Shown piece after piece: positions 32,474 to 42,930 of a stretch of 64,000 nt of DNA. Below the pieces are notes generated by a model, which saw only the letters and a list, made by a program, of their open reading frames with translations, did not search any database and was not told the origin of the DNA. Location of the stretch: the NCBI GenBank assembly GCA_032158125.1, contig JASKOT010000005.1, positions 372,001 through 436,000 on the forward strand, in the 5' to 3' direction. The translations under genes and the position numbers were made by a program. This stretch comes from Papiliotrema nemorosa. Lineage: Eukaryota; Basidiomycota; Tremellomycetes; Tremellales; Rhynchogastremaceae. Every line of letters starts with the position of its first letter. The stretch's first letter is position 1.

Positions 32474-33886
32474 ATGTCGACGGCGCAATCCACCTCCAAG
32501 CCAGTCCCTAAAGCTATTCTATACGCGTGAGTATGCGGCACCCTTCTATCTGAGACCAGAGAGCCCGGCTGACGTGTCAAGTTGGCCAACGTCGGTATGG
32601 TCGACAGTGCCCCAGCTGTGTCTTATCGAGAAAGGTTACAGCGAGGATGAGTATGTGATCAAGCAAGTGGATATCAGTGAGTATCAAGGATGAACTGTGA
32701 TGACTACCGCTGACTGCCTTTCAGCGAGAGGCGAGGTGAGTCTTGTCATCATGGGCGTTTGACAGGAATTAACACAACCAACAGAATTTTACGCCATCTT
32801 ACCTCAAGTAAGTCGCATGCATCCCGTCGAATGGGATATCGGCTGATGATAGAATCAACATGAATGGTACGAGCGGACCCTCAAGCAGTGATTTACGAGT
32901 CAGGTACCATTCCGACGCTGGTTGTACCCATGTATGAAACCACATCGGATGATGTGGATACCAGATACAGATCGCTGCGGGACACCACTGTTCGTCCTAC
33001 ATACCATGCAGAGATTCGAGACTGACTGTATACAGGCCATCTGTGACTTCCTCGACCAGGCCAGATCTGCGGGTTCAAGCAACACTGTCTCCGACCGACC
33101 AGCTCCAGCTCTGTCACCAGCGACGATCGAAGGTAAGTCATTTATGTGATCCTAATTCAAGCGAAACATCATCATTCTCGCCAGTACATGGAGTATAGCC
33201 TGACGAGTTCAGGGAAAGCGACCAACGACCAAGTGATCACCCTCGTTCACCTTCCCTCTGTCGATCCCAACTTCCTCAACATGTCCGCCCGGTCGCCCGA
33301 AGAGCTCAAGCAGAAAGCTGCTCGGGCTCCGGGTGTCATGCTGGAAGCTCGACGAGCTGCCTTGCAAAAGAATATCGAAGATGCCAAACAAATTTCAAAA
33401 GTGGAGACTGCCAGTTCGTTTGAAAAGAAAATGGTACCTTTCCTCGAGGAGAAGGCCGCTGCCAACGAAGCCCTCTGGATGGTGTACAATGGACAAGCTG
33501 GACCGGACAAGGAAGCTGCGTTCTTTGATGCCAGTCGAAAAGTCTGGACAGAGGAGATCCCTTCGGCATTCGAGAAGTTGGCAGGGATCATGAAGGGCCC
33601 TCATGTCTTGGGTGACCAGGTTGTGAGTTGTGACCACACGCTAGTTTCAAGTCTGATGAGATAGTCTCTTGCAGATCTTCACTTGATATCGTGGCTCACA
33701 CGATTGATCACTGTCGCCCCTGGGCCCCCCACACCGGAAGGTATTGACAAACTGGAAGCTGAACTTGGCGGAAAGAAAATCCCTGCGAAGATCAGAGCAT
33801 TCTGGAATATCTGGATCGAGAGGGAGAGTTTCAAGAAGGTCTTGGTGCCGTCTTGTGAGGCTTTCATCAAGGCTGCTGGGAACTAG
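32474..33886 (+). CDS. Glutathione S-transferase-like protein with micro-exons
   Basis: Cytosolic detoxification or redox enzyme of the GST superfamily. The N-terminal thioredoxin fold runs MSTAQSTSKPVPKAILYA, then WSTVPQLCLIEKGY, VDIS/T-RGENFTPSYLKIN and GTIPTLVVPMYE; the IPTL motif holds the cis-Pro of the glutathione site. The all-helical C-terminal part ends VSLADLHLISWLTRLI (N-capping D region) and AFWNIWIERESF. The middle of the N-domain is cut into exons of 11 (32725-32735), 23 (32785-32807) and 14 nt (32853-32866), joined in frame. The family is clear; the subclass and substrate are not. Confidence 0.82.
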
Positions 33887-34113
33887 GTCGTCGCAAGGTC
33901 TTTTCGACTTTATGTGCCAGACAAAAAGCAGGGCTCGGGGGATCAGGCGTTGCGAGGAACGCAGACAGGTTGAGGAATGAATAGTTGAAGCCGACCCAGA
34001 AAAGGACACAATGAATGGATTATATCTGCCTGATTACACAATACTATTACAAGTGATTGGACATGATAAACTCCTGCTTCTCTTTGCATTGCCTCTAAGG
34101 GCGACAGCGCACT

Positions 34114-35395
34114 CTACCTCCTTGTATGACCGTTCGCGTCGAAACCAAGGATTGAAGAGGAGTTGTGATACTGGATTGGCCGAATATCATCCCGGGTCAA
34201 ATAGCGAGTCTGTTCAGGGGTTGCCTTCTGGCGACTCTTCTCTACAGAGTCTCGCTTTGGCTCCGGTGGAGCCTCCGTCTGTGGGGATTCCTCAATACCC
34301 TGACCATCCTCCTCGTTCTCGTCCTCTACCAATGGATTCTGCAGAGGAGGCGGCGAAGCAAGTCGTTTATGATGCACTTCGTGCGCACCGATAGGTGTTG
34401 TCCCTGTTGATTTGGTCGGCGAGCGAGAGTGTGACCATTCTTCAAAGCTTCCTCTACGTCCAGTTGCGCTGCTTTCCGATGATGACGCTTCACCAGTTTG
34501 CAAAGCCAACGAAGGTCTTTGCTGCGGCGACGTCTGAGTCGAAGGTGGTGCAGAGATTCTCTCTTCTTCGTGGACCGTCCCCAATTCTCCTCCTGTTCCA
34601 GTTAACCCTAACCCGGAACTATTCTCCATTGGTCTGGTGACACTCGAACCGGAACCTGTACGGCCTCTCCCAAACAATCTCCTAGAGGAAGAAGAGCCCC
34701 CTCCGACCGAGCCTGACGCTTCAGATGTTTGAGTCGTCGTAGATGTTGTGGAATCGTTCGAGGTGGTAGAAGATGTACTGGCTGATCTGACTCGTCGCCA
34801 GAGATTCTTCGCGCCATTCTTTGCTAATTCACCAAGATCGACCGCATCTGCTCTGCAGGTCAGTCTGTACTCATTGAGCGGGATCAACGCAGAGGGAAAA
34901 GATGATGACTGGTTCACAGAGTGTGTTCATCACTGACCCATTCTTCTCGTCGAATGCTCGCTTGTAAGACTCCCACTCTTCATCCGTCATAGATACCTTG
35001 ATGACATTTCCTCGATTTGCTCCTGCCCCTGGGACACGGGGCGGTGCACTTCCTTGTTGACTCAACAGGTTCGCTCGGGCAGCTACACCGAGAGTGATAG
35101 AGTTTCGACGCTTGAGCTCCGGCGGGACGATGGGGAGAGGTGCAAAGGATACTTTGGCGGAGGATATGCTGTTGGGATAAGGGACGGAAGATGTTGTAGA
35201 GCGCAAAGAGCCATTGGGGGATGCTGGGACGGTAGATGTGCTTTGGGCTGATGAGTTTGATGGTTGAGAATCTTCAATGTGTTGAGGTGAGAGCTTGAGA
35301 TGCGGGGATCTGGAGGATCCGTTGAGGAGGATCGAATGGGAGGGGTATTCGTCCGGAGAGGGTACAGGGAGCGAGTTGCGTCGAAACAGCGACAT
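34114..35395 (-). CDS. Uncharacterised Ser/Thr-rich, probably disordered protein
   Basis: Two exons. The first starts MSLFRRNSLPVPSPDEYPSH and ends with the only compact block: VIKVSMTDEEWESYKRAFDE, followed after the intron by ADAVDLGELAKNGAKNLWRR. The rest is Ser/Thr/Gly-rich with several RRxS sites (RRNSI, RRGSF), which suit basophilic kinases. No known family is recognised; the short folded block may be the conserved core. It is convergent with the GST gene. Confidence 0.65.
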
Positions 35396-35706
35396 TGCAG
35401 TCCGATGTCGCAGGCTCAGACACCTCGACAGCTACTTCCTCATTTGATCCCTCGCTCGGATGAGATGTGGTCGTGGGGACGAGAATTGTGGTGTAGCAAG
35501 ATACAGTAGAATGGTCGGCGTAGGAAACGGGGCATTTACCGGCCCGACTGGAACACGACCCAATAATAAGCCTGACACTGCTGAATCGCTCCTCGATCTG
35601 ACTTGTCCTCAAGAAGGACAGCATATGACTAATCGACCGAGGAGGGCAGTGTTCAGACTATACATATATCCCTCCGAGCGCACGTTGTACATTGGCCCCC
35701 GAAAAC

Positions 35707-36169
35707 TCACGCTACATTCGACTGAACTTCCCAAATCCCCGTAATGACCCTCTTCCCGTCCCTTTCCTCTACGGCGGTGATGGTGGTAGCTTGAGCTTTG
35801 ACACTCCCTCCACTGGCCTTTTCGGTGACCTCGTACTCTGTGAATTGCGCTACAACCCCAGTGAGACCTTCCGGATGGGTGGAAGCGATATTGAGATCTT
35901 TGATCGAGATGACTTTTCCGCTGGTTGTCGCTCGGAACTGGTTGGTCACCCCGAGAAACACCTCGACAGGGACGACGGACCCGTTGATACTATCACATCA
36001 GCACTGCCTCTTTGTATTCACTGTTGCTTTTGCTGATGGGATCTCACGCAATATTGGCATCTGGAGCGAGCACAGTGGTCAGAGCGGATCGGGCTTTCGC
36101 ATCGTCTGGCTGGAACAAGGCATCGATGAAGAACGAGTCGACGAAATCAGCAACGGGTGGTCTTGTCAT
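35707..36169 (-). CDS. Small NTF2/SnoaL-like fold protein
   Basis: Two exons of about 150 codons in total. Exon 1 reads MTRPPVADFVDSFFIDALFQ, with a helix-rich start and LAPDANIA. It joins INGSVVPVEVFLGVTNQF and then strands (KVISIKDLNIAS, GVVAQFTEYEV, VKAQATTITAVEE, KRVITGIWEVQ). Helices followed by a curved sheet of this length fit an NTF2-like domain, but no catalytic residues are identified. Function unknown. Confidence 0.6.
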
Positions 36170-36442
36170 CGTAGGGCGTAGATTGAAGACTGCATTGGTG
36201 CATCTCAGGTTGCGCTCTATATACCTTAACTGCTAGGCAAGGACGAAGTCGTTGAATGCTCAGACCTCCCAGGTCGTCTATTGTTCCTTCCTTTGGTCCA
36301 CCCTGCCTATTGTCCTGTGTCTCGGTTGAGGTGGTGGCTTTCACCTTTCTGTGATTTCTGATACATGTATATACTATCTCATTGTTCTTTTGCATCAATA
36401 TCTTAGGTTTTTCCCCCAATTCATGGTGTAAGAGAGCGCTGT

Positions 36443-37606
36443 TTACCACACGGTCAATTGTCCCTTGGCAAATTCACAAGCCGTCCCTATGATTCCTACC
36501 GAACCGTCCTCCTCCAGCGTACAATGCAAATCTCCTCCTCTTGCACTTGCTTGCCTGGCTACAATGGCGAGGCTCTTCACGTTACCCTGAGCGACGTCCG
36601 CCGGGATGGTCTCGGAGGCAGGGGTGAGGAGGTAGTAGCCTGCCAAGTAGGCATGGGCCGATCCCGTCTAAGGGGTTAGCCAATGTCATGTGGAGTCGAC
36701 TCAGGGGCGAAAGACTCACTACGGGGTCTTCGTCGACACCGAAACCCGGTGCAAAGACTCGAGAGCGGATAGATAGCTTTCCAGGCGACGAGGTGGCCGG
36801 TACGGTTTGGGTGACAATGGTCATTCCAGACGAGATGGGCAACTGCGACTTAGCATTATTTCTCTTTACACAAATGCACAGATGAATGCGATAGGGAGTC
36901 TCCGGTGCGATAGCCATGGTCAAAGTAGTGTGTGGACTCACCAAGGACTTGGGATCCACTTGCAAGCTGGGTATATCGACCGAAGAGGCCAATTGTATGA
37001 TCAAGCTCTTTTTCGGTGCGAATTCAAAGGGTGATACACGAACCACATCCTCCTCCTTCACACCTAGCAGCTTTGCAACCTCGATTTTGAGCCGTTGCGT
37101 CGCTGATGGCGTATCATTGATGATTTCCTGTAGCTTGTCGTCGGCAAAGGTAGGTAAGAAGATCTTGATCTTGGTTGCGTTCTTGCCGTTTTCAACTCTC
37201 TCAGCTCGGAGAGTCCCCGCCCATCGCGTTTCAAAAGTCAGAGTGTTGAGGTCTGGATGTAAAGAAAAGAGGACATGGGCCGAAGCAAGGGTTGCGTGGC
37301 CGCAGAGCGAGACTTCCTACTTGAGTCAGCCATTTAACAGTCTTTGACAGTCTTTTGCGACATTGACGCGATACGACGCACAACTTCAGGGGTCCACCAT
37401 CTCAATCCCCATTTGCCTTCGGATATGGGAGTGAGAAAAGCAGTCTCGGCGTGGTCCACATCTCTCGCGACTTTTGCCTTGTATTCGTCGTCTGATTCTC
37501 GAGGGTCGTTGGGAGGAAACACGACTACTCCGGCTTGGTTGCCTGAATGAGGGCTACCGGTAGTAAACGCATTGACGAGCCAGAAGGGCAGAGGCTCGAG
37601 AGACAT
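36443..37606 (-). CDS. PhzF-family (phenazine biosynthesis-like) isomerase
   Basis: Diaminopimelate-epimerase-fold protein, probably cytosolic. The N-terminus, MSLEPLPFWLVNAFTTGSPHSGN, has the family's F....GNQAGVV. The exon continues ETAFLTPISEGKWGLRWWTP, then after an intron EVSLCGHATLASAHVLF. The C-terminal half has FAPGFGVDEDPVTGSAHAYL (split by an intron after DEDPV) and ARGGDLHC. Both halves of the pseudo-dimeric fold and the G-H-A-T and D-P-V-T-G-S-A motifs are present. The substrate of eukaryotic members is mostly unknown. Confidence 0.88.
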
Positions 37607-37983
37607 GATGATCTGCTAAGAAGATGGGGATGGATGAATAGATTGAGGAAAAACATATGTTCAGCTTCAAGGGTTGGCCGAGTCGAGTCGATATTTGGCT
37701 TGGCAAATTGGCCGACAGTCGCATTATTCACCCAAACGACTCGATATATATCGAGGCAGCCCAAAACATGTAGCTGCATGGCATAATCAAGTATTGCGAG
37801 GAGGATTGAAACAGCATATACAGCTCATCATTATCATGAAGCATTGGAGGCATGAGGGGAAAGCGCATAATACAAAGCACACAAAGGCTGAAACAGCGGA
37901 ACAAGTCGTTAATCGGGCCGTGAAAGAAAGAGCAAGCCAGATGGTCGTAAAATTGATTCACAATGCCTAAGTGGGCATAAGGA
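37607..37983. other. Intergenic region between PhzF-like and MO25 genes
   Basis: About 380 bases, somewhat AT-rich. It includes a CGATATATATCG palindrome at 37740-37751. It serves as upstream region of the PhzF-like gene and 3' flank of MO25. No gene is seen. Confidence 0.35.
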
Positions 37984-39420
37984 TTATAAGGATTGGACTT
38001 CTCGTCAGTAGAGTCTCGAGTGGCCCAACTTGACTCACTTTGACCGATGAGGAACTGCTTCTCATCGTTGAATTGTTCGTCTGCCTGTCAGCGCCGTGCA
38101 AACAGTCTTGGCGATTATCTCACCGTCCTTGTCGTTGTGGAACTCTTTCAAGAACACCAGTAGCTTATCCTTATTCCTCCTCAGGATTGTAGCAATCTGA
38201 GGAGGCTTATTCGGGTTGGCGACGAATACCTATGATTCAGCACTGATCGTCTCCCTCTTCAGGACTCACCTTGAAAACGTGGAACGCCTCAAACTGGATA
38301 TTCCGACTCTTGTCGCGCAAGAAGTTCATCATCATCTTGAGATTGGCCTCGGAGCTGATATATCGGGTCATGATGCTGTAATTGGCTCTATCGAGCAGGA
38401 TCTCTCCAAGAAGTTTGAGGGATTGTCGTTTGGTGACATAGTTGGCGGACAGTACAAGCGTAGTATACATTGTGAAGAACTGCTTGTCAGCTGGTACGGC
38501 CGTTCGTGCAAGAATTGCGAGCTGACTCTTTCATAGTTTGCGTCTAGATACGAAGCCACCATCGGCTTGTGTTTCGTCAATGTGTCCTGCTTGTCAGCGA
38601 AGAATCAGATGGTACGGATAGCTTACCTTCATTGTCCCAAAGGCATCACAAGAAATACCAAATGTCGTGTTTTCGATATAGTTTGGGAATGTATAGAACC
38701 TGACCGTGAGCATACATTGTGAAAATATAACGAATGGACTCACTGCTCGGAGTACAGCAATATCCTGGCCAGCGATTCGTACCGCAACATCTCCTTCAAG
38801 ATCATTCCAGTATTCAGAGCGATATCTGCATTGGCATATCTGGACCTATTTCAGCTCGAGAATCATACCAGAAGATCGAGCCTACCCTTTGAGCGTGTTG
38901 AAGATGATATCCGGCCGATTGGAAATGTACTCCACTGTGGGTGACCTCGTCCCGATTTGTCGTCTCAACAGGGTATTGTAGATGTTACAAATGTCTTTCC
39001 TAGCCTATCTGTTAGCAGAAAAATCACAAGAAAAAGGAAGTGCACGGTGTGGGTACCCACCTCGAATTCAAATTTACCCATATGCACCACCATCAAGCTC
39101 AAAAGGTCCTGCGCATACACCTCGTTTGCGACTTGCGCAATAACATCTGAGGAAGGTTCCGTCTCATTCTCTCCAGTCAAATACACCTTTATGGTCGATA
39201 GCAACCTCGAGACCTCTTCATTCGTCTGCTTTGTCAGTTGCCATCAGGGGCGACCCATCACCATCTAAAAGCTCGGGCATCACGCCGGATCACGCGGGGT
39301 CTGACTTACACGTTTCTTTCCTTCACCTGAGCCCGAGCTGTCCAGCCGTACTATATTCTCCTTCAGCGCTCGGACTGTTTCCGCCGGTGTGCGTGTCTTT
39401 TGACGGGAGAAGAAGTTCAT
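37984..39420 (-). CDS. MO25/CAB39 (Hym1) scaffold protein
   Basis: Helical-repeat scaffold that activates STE20/GCK-family kinases; in fungi it is part of the RAM/MOR pathway of polarity and cell separation. Starts [20 protein letters not shown] and continues [129 protein letters not shown] and [20 protein letters not shown], ending FLIGQIQSL. These are family signatures in the normal order, spread over at least eight exons. Length is about that of animal MO25. Confidence 0.92.
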
Positions 39421-39809
39421 CGTGGAGGAAGGGGTCCAAAGGGAGGATCGAGGGGCAGATGGGGCAGATCGGAGGAGACCAAGTGATAGGTCACCGCCAA
39501 GGTTGAGCTAGGTAGTCACTGTGTTGTATTCAATACTACGTTTTCCTCTTCGATCTCTGGCTGATCCTGAGTGATGTGTTGAAAGGTGTTGTGCTGGGTC
39601 GCTGTCGGTTGCTTGGTTGGAAACATCAGGCGCGCCATCTCGGGAATGGTGGTCCATGGGATTTCGAAATTACGTAATGTTTCATGTGTATGATTTGCCA
39701 CCCAACCTCTCCACTTATTCGTCATGTCCCCTCCTCGAGCCATTTCGCTGCTTTCACTCTGTACATTGACCTCGAACGTCTCTTGCTCGACTTCAACCCG
39801 TTGCGCAGC
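39421..39809. promoter_or_regulatory. Divergent promoter region MO25/VTI1
   Basis: About 390 bases between divergent starts. The minus-strand open frame 39516-39920 overlaps the first exon of VTI1 antisense and has no motif. Confidence 0.35.
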
Positions 39810-40867
39810 ATGGACAACTCTCCTACGTATGTGTCTGTGGCCATCACCTTCGATCTTAGGCTGACCTGTTTCTTTCTGCTCGGTTCCCCTTCCCGTCCTA
39901 CGTTTCATCCCCTTCTTCACTCTCTCGCCTCAACGTCATTCTTACCCGTTTGTGTGATTACGATGACAGCGCTCTGTTTGAGAACTATGACGAGGATTTC
40001 AAGCAGCTCATATCAAGCTTGAAAGGGAAGTTGGAGGGGGATGTGAAGCAATTGAAGGGTGGTACGTCTTTTCCGTGCGCAGTTGGACATGGGAAACCGG
40101 TATTGATCATGTAGAACAACGAAAGTCTGCCCTGAAAAAGGTCTCGGAGGAGCTGGATGAGGCTGAAGAGATTGTGCGTCACCGTGCCCTGGCTGTTAAA
40201 TTCTGACGCTCACTAGATTGCCCAAATGGAGGTGGAATTACCGTCTATGCCCGTTTCCATCCGACAAAACTATCAAGGCAGACTGACAACCTCGAAGCAG
40301 TCACTCGACAGGGTGAAGAAGACTCTGGTGCGTATTTGTGCATCTTGATTGGTCACGCTGATGGAAAGCGAGATGTCAGGTTAGAAAGACAACGGGCCGA
40401 TTTGTTGTCTGGACCTGGACTGCCTAACCCCGACGACCCATACACAGATGATCCGAACGCATTCTCATCCCGGACCAGATTGCTTGCTGGTACAGAGAGG
40501 CTGGAAGATGGATCGCAGCGACTGCAGAATGCTCAGAGGATCGCGTTGGAGACGGAGGATGTGGGAGCGGATATCTTGAGGAACCTCAGGGGACAAAGGG
40601 AACAGATTGAGCACACGAGGGATACTGTGAGATTGGTTGATGGATTATTGCATATATGCTGACTTGTAGCTTACTCAAGCCGACTCATCAATCGACAGAG
40701 CAGCAGGGACGCTAAAGAAGATGATCTTCAAGTGAGCCCTCTTAGGGCAAAGTTGACACAGTACTGATGAGACCAGAATGTACCAACAGAAATTCTTGTC
40801 GGCAGGGATTATAGCTGTCCTCGTCATCTTGATCATCATCGTTCTCTGGTCAAAGATTCGGGGATAG
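39810..40867 (+). CDS. VTI1: Vesicle SNARE Vti1
   Basis: Qb-SNARE of Golgi, endosome and vacuole transport. Exon 1 is only MDNSPT; exon 2 gives LFENYDEDFKQLISSLKGKL; later exons VSEELDEAEEIIAQMEVEL and SIRQNYQGRL. The SNARE helix runs TERLEDGSQRLQNAQRIALE, then ILRNLRGQREQIEHTRDTL and a membrane anchor (IIAVLVILIIIVLW) ending SKIRG. The order N-terminal three-helix domain, SNARE motif, tail anchor and the overall length of about 230 residues fit Vti1. At least six short exons. Confidence 0.92.
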
Positions 40868-41241
40868 GAGAACGCTGACGCAGCCGGTACAGCAGGACAA
40901 AGGGGGCATGGGCGACAGACGATTTTAGAATTTAAGGCCAAGCTGCGGGGTTTGAGGCCAAATGTGGCATTGTATTTCGTGGCTCATTGTCAGCTTCTTT
41001 TCATCTCAGGGAAGCATGTTTGTATGACACGGATAATCGAGGTGTACTGTGCTGATCCTTGCCTGACACGATCTTCTCCTTTGTGCGAGACAAATCGCGA
41101 GGGACCAATCCTTCCTTTGTGTGGCAATGGTGAAGGGAAACGAAGCTGATGTATAAGTCACTGATAAGTTTCGCAGTCTGGATGAACCATAACTTATCAC
41201 TCTGACTGGACCACCCTGCGACGACCTAAATTCTTAACAAA
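40868..41241. other. Intergenic region VTI1 to PA28
   Basis: About 375 bases; holds the promoter of the PA28-type gene. No RNA gene or repeat is seen. Confidence 0.3.
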
Positions 41242-42527
41242 ATGGCCCGAAGCAAGATTGACGCGCTGCCTGATCTCTCAGACCTCTTCAAGACTCATCC
41301 TCAACCCGATGCCTTGCTCGTGAGCGACTTGACGCAATCCAAGTCGACGCTGAAATTACAGGATATGGTTGCAAAGTACCGAAATATCGCCAAGAAGCAT
41401 CTCCAAGAGACCATCCCTGAGAAATTGACCTCTCTCCAGCGACTTCTCGATACTGAATCCGACGCCTCTTCCCCACTCTGGCCAGGTCACGTGGAGAGTA
41501 CGATCTACATTCAACCTCTCTTGCTTCAGCCCACAGACGAAAGAGTCCAGCGAGTCTTGACGAAGGGCGCAGAAGTCGTCCTCCCGAGTGAGGTAGTACG
41601 AGCCAAAGGAGCGGATTATGGCGATGTAGACGACGACCGGACCTCTGACGGAGGGGAGAAGAGAACTACGGATGATGTCCATTCCAAACGGGACGGGAAT
41701 GGTCATGGTCAAGGCTACAATGACGGCTCGAACGGACATTCAAATGGCAATGTGAGACAAGATGGAGGGGAGAATGGACAACTTGTCAAAGGTGTCAGAA
41801 CAGGTCCACACTGGTTTGAAGTTGTCCCTCAGAACAAGATCCAAGGGGACCTCATCAAGCTCTCCGTCAAGTGAGGACATCCTATTGTTGAAGCACCGGT
41901 AGAAGCAAGTTGACAAGCCAGGGAGCATGAAGATTTGCACATGATAACTCAAGATCTACGTATCTGGCTCGAGTTGGAAGTCCCCTTGATTGAAGATGGC
42001 AATTCTTTCGGCGAGTCCACGATCTGTTACATGCCCCACTCTCCTCTTGACAATCTAATTGACCTCTATCACGATCTAGTACTGACGAATCAGGAGCGGA
42101 CGTCCAGAATCATCTGATCAAAGAGCTTTTGGAGGCGTACAAGAAATCAAACGCTTACCAGAATGGCTGTAGAGCGCATTATGGAGATCGACTCAAGCTC
42201 GCACAAGATTGGGTCAAGTATCCTAATCTCATGGTGAGTTGTTGCCCTGTATCGATCTCCACAGTACTCCACACGACAATCTACTGCGGCGACTTGATGC
42301 TGATGGCAGGACTTTCCTGCGGCCATCGCGGCGGTAAGTAATGCTCTGTTTGCCCCAAGTGGCAGTCGAGCTGATTTCAGTCTGATCGATTCGACCATTT
42401 CCTACTTCGTTCATACCTCCGTTCCCTGCTTATTACCTACGGAGGGCTACTCACCAAATTTGGAAGAAACTGGCAAAAAGTCATCAACCCCAAATCGAGC
42501 TCGTCAGGCGGTGGAGGGATGTACTAG
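41242..42527 (+). CDS. PA28-gamma-type (11S/REG) proteasome activator
   Basis: Ring-forming activator that docks on the 20S proteasome and opens its gate; gamma-type members are nuclear. The N-terminal helix region MARSKIDALPDLSDLF...ETIPEKLTSLQRLLD is followed by a long, hydrophilic loop insertion (about 41600-41790, Gly/Asn/Asp-rich). The core then follows: HMITQDLRIWLELEVPLIED, GNSFGADVQNHLIKELLEAY, HYGDRLKLAQDWVKYPNL, FDHFLLRSYLRSLLITYGGL. The activation loop (EDGN.FG..VQ) is intact. The protein ends GGGGMY, short and uncharged like the gamma-type tail. Joining FG to ADVQ needs a GC-AG intron at 42011-42093. One later exon (DFPAAIAA) is only 24 nt. Confidence 0.85.
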
Positions 42528-42930
42528 AGTATGTCGTGTGTCCTTCTGTCCATCAATGGCACAAGTTACTGCTGCTCTGCAAAGACCAATATGGCGAAGT
42601 ATCTATCGTATATCCACGATGAAAGAATGTACTTGTAATCTGCATGTTACATGTGTGGTACTTCGTCCAGAAGATATCTATCGATCCAGTATAATTATAC
42701 AGTCTAAACCAAAAGAGTGCCTGTGCAAAACGCCCAAAGGTTGCATCAAGCCGTTTGTGAGACCTCCTTACTTTGCCCGTGCTTCCCCATCTCCGCATTC
42801 CTGATTGTCTCGGTATTCCACATTATGTGTCGGGCTGTCTAAGCCTCATTGTCCGTCACGAGATCGCTCATCGCCAGTGTCCATTTGCGTCTTCCTGTCT
42901 CACTCTTCCGACTCGCCTAGACTCTCACGC
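42528..42930. other. Intergenic region between convergent PA28 and Axl2-like genes
   Basis: About 400 bases of 3' flanks. A minus-strand open frame (42553-42798) has no motif. Confidence 0.3.

Noticed and set aside
39516..39920. 134-codon minus-strand frame between MO25 and VTI1
   Set aside because: Overlaps the first exon and intron of VTI1 antisense, has no motif and no splice partners.
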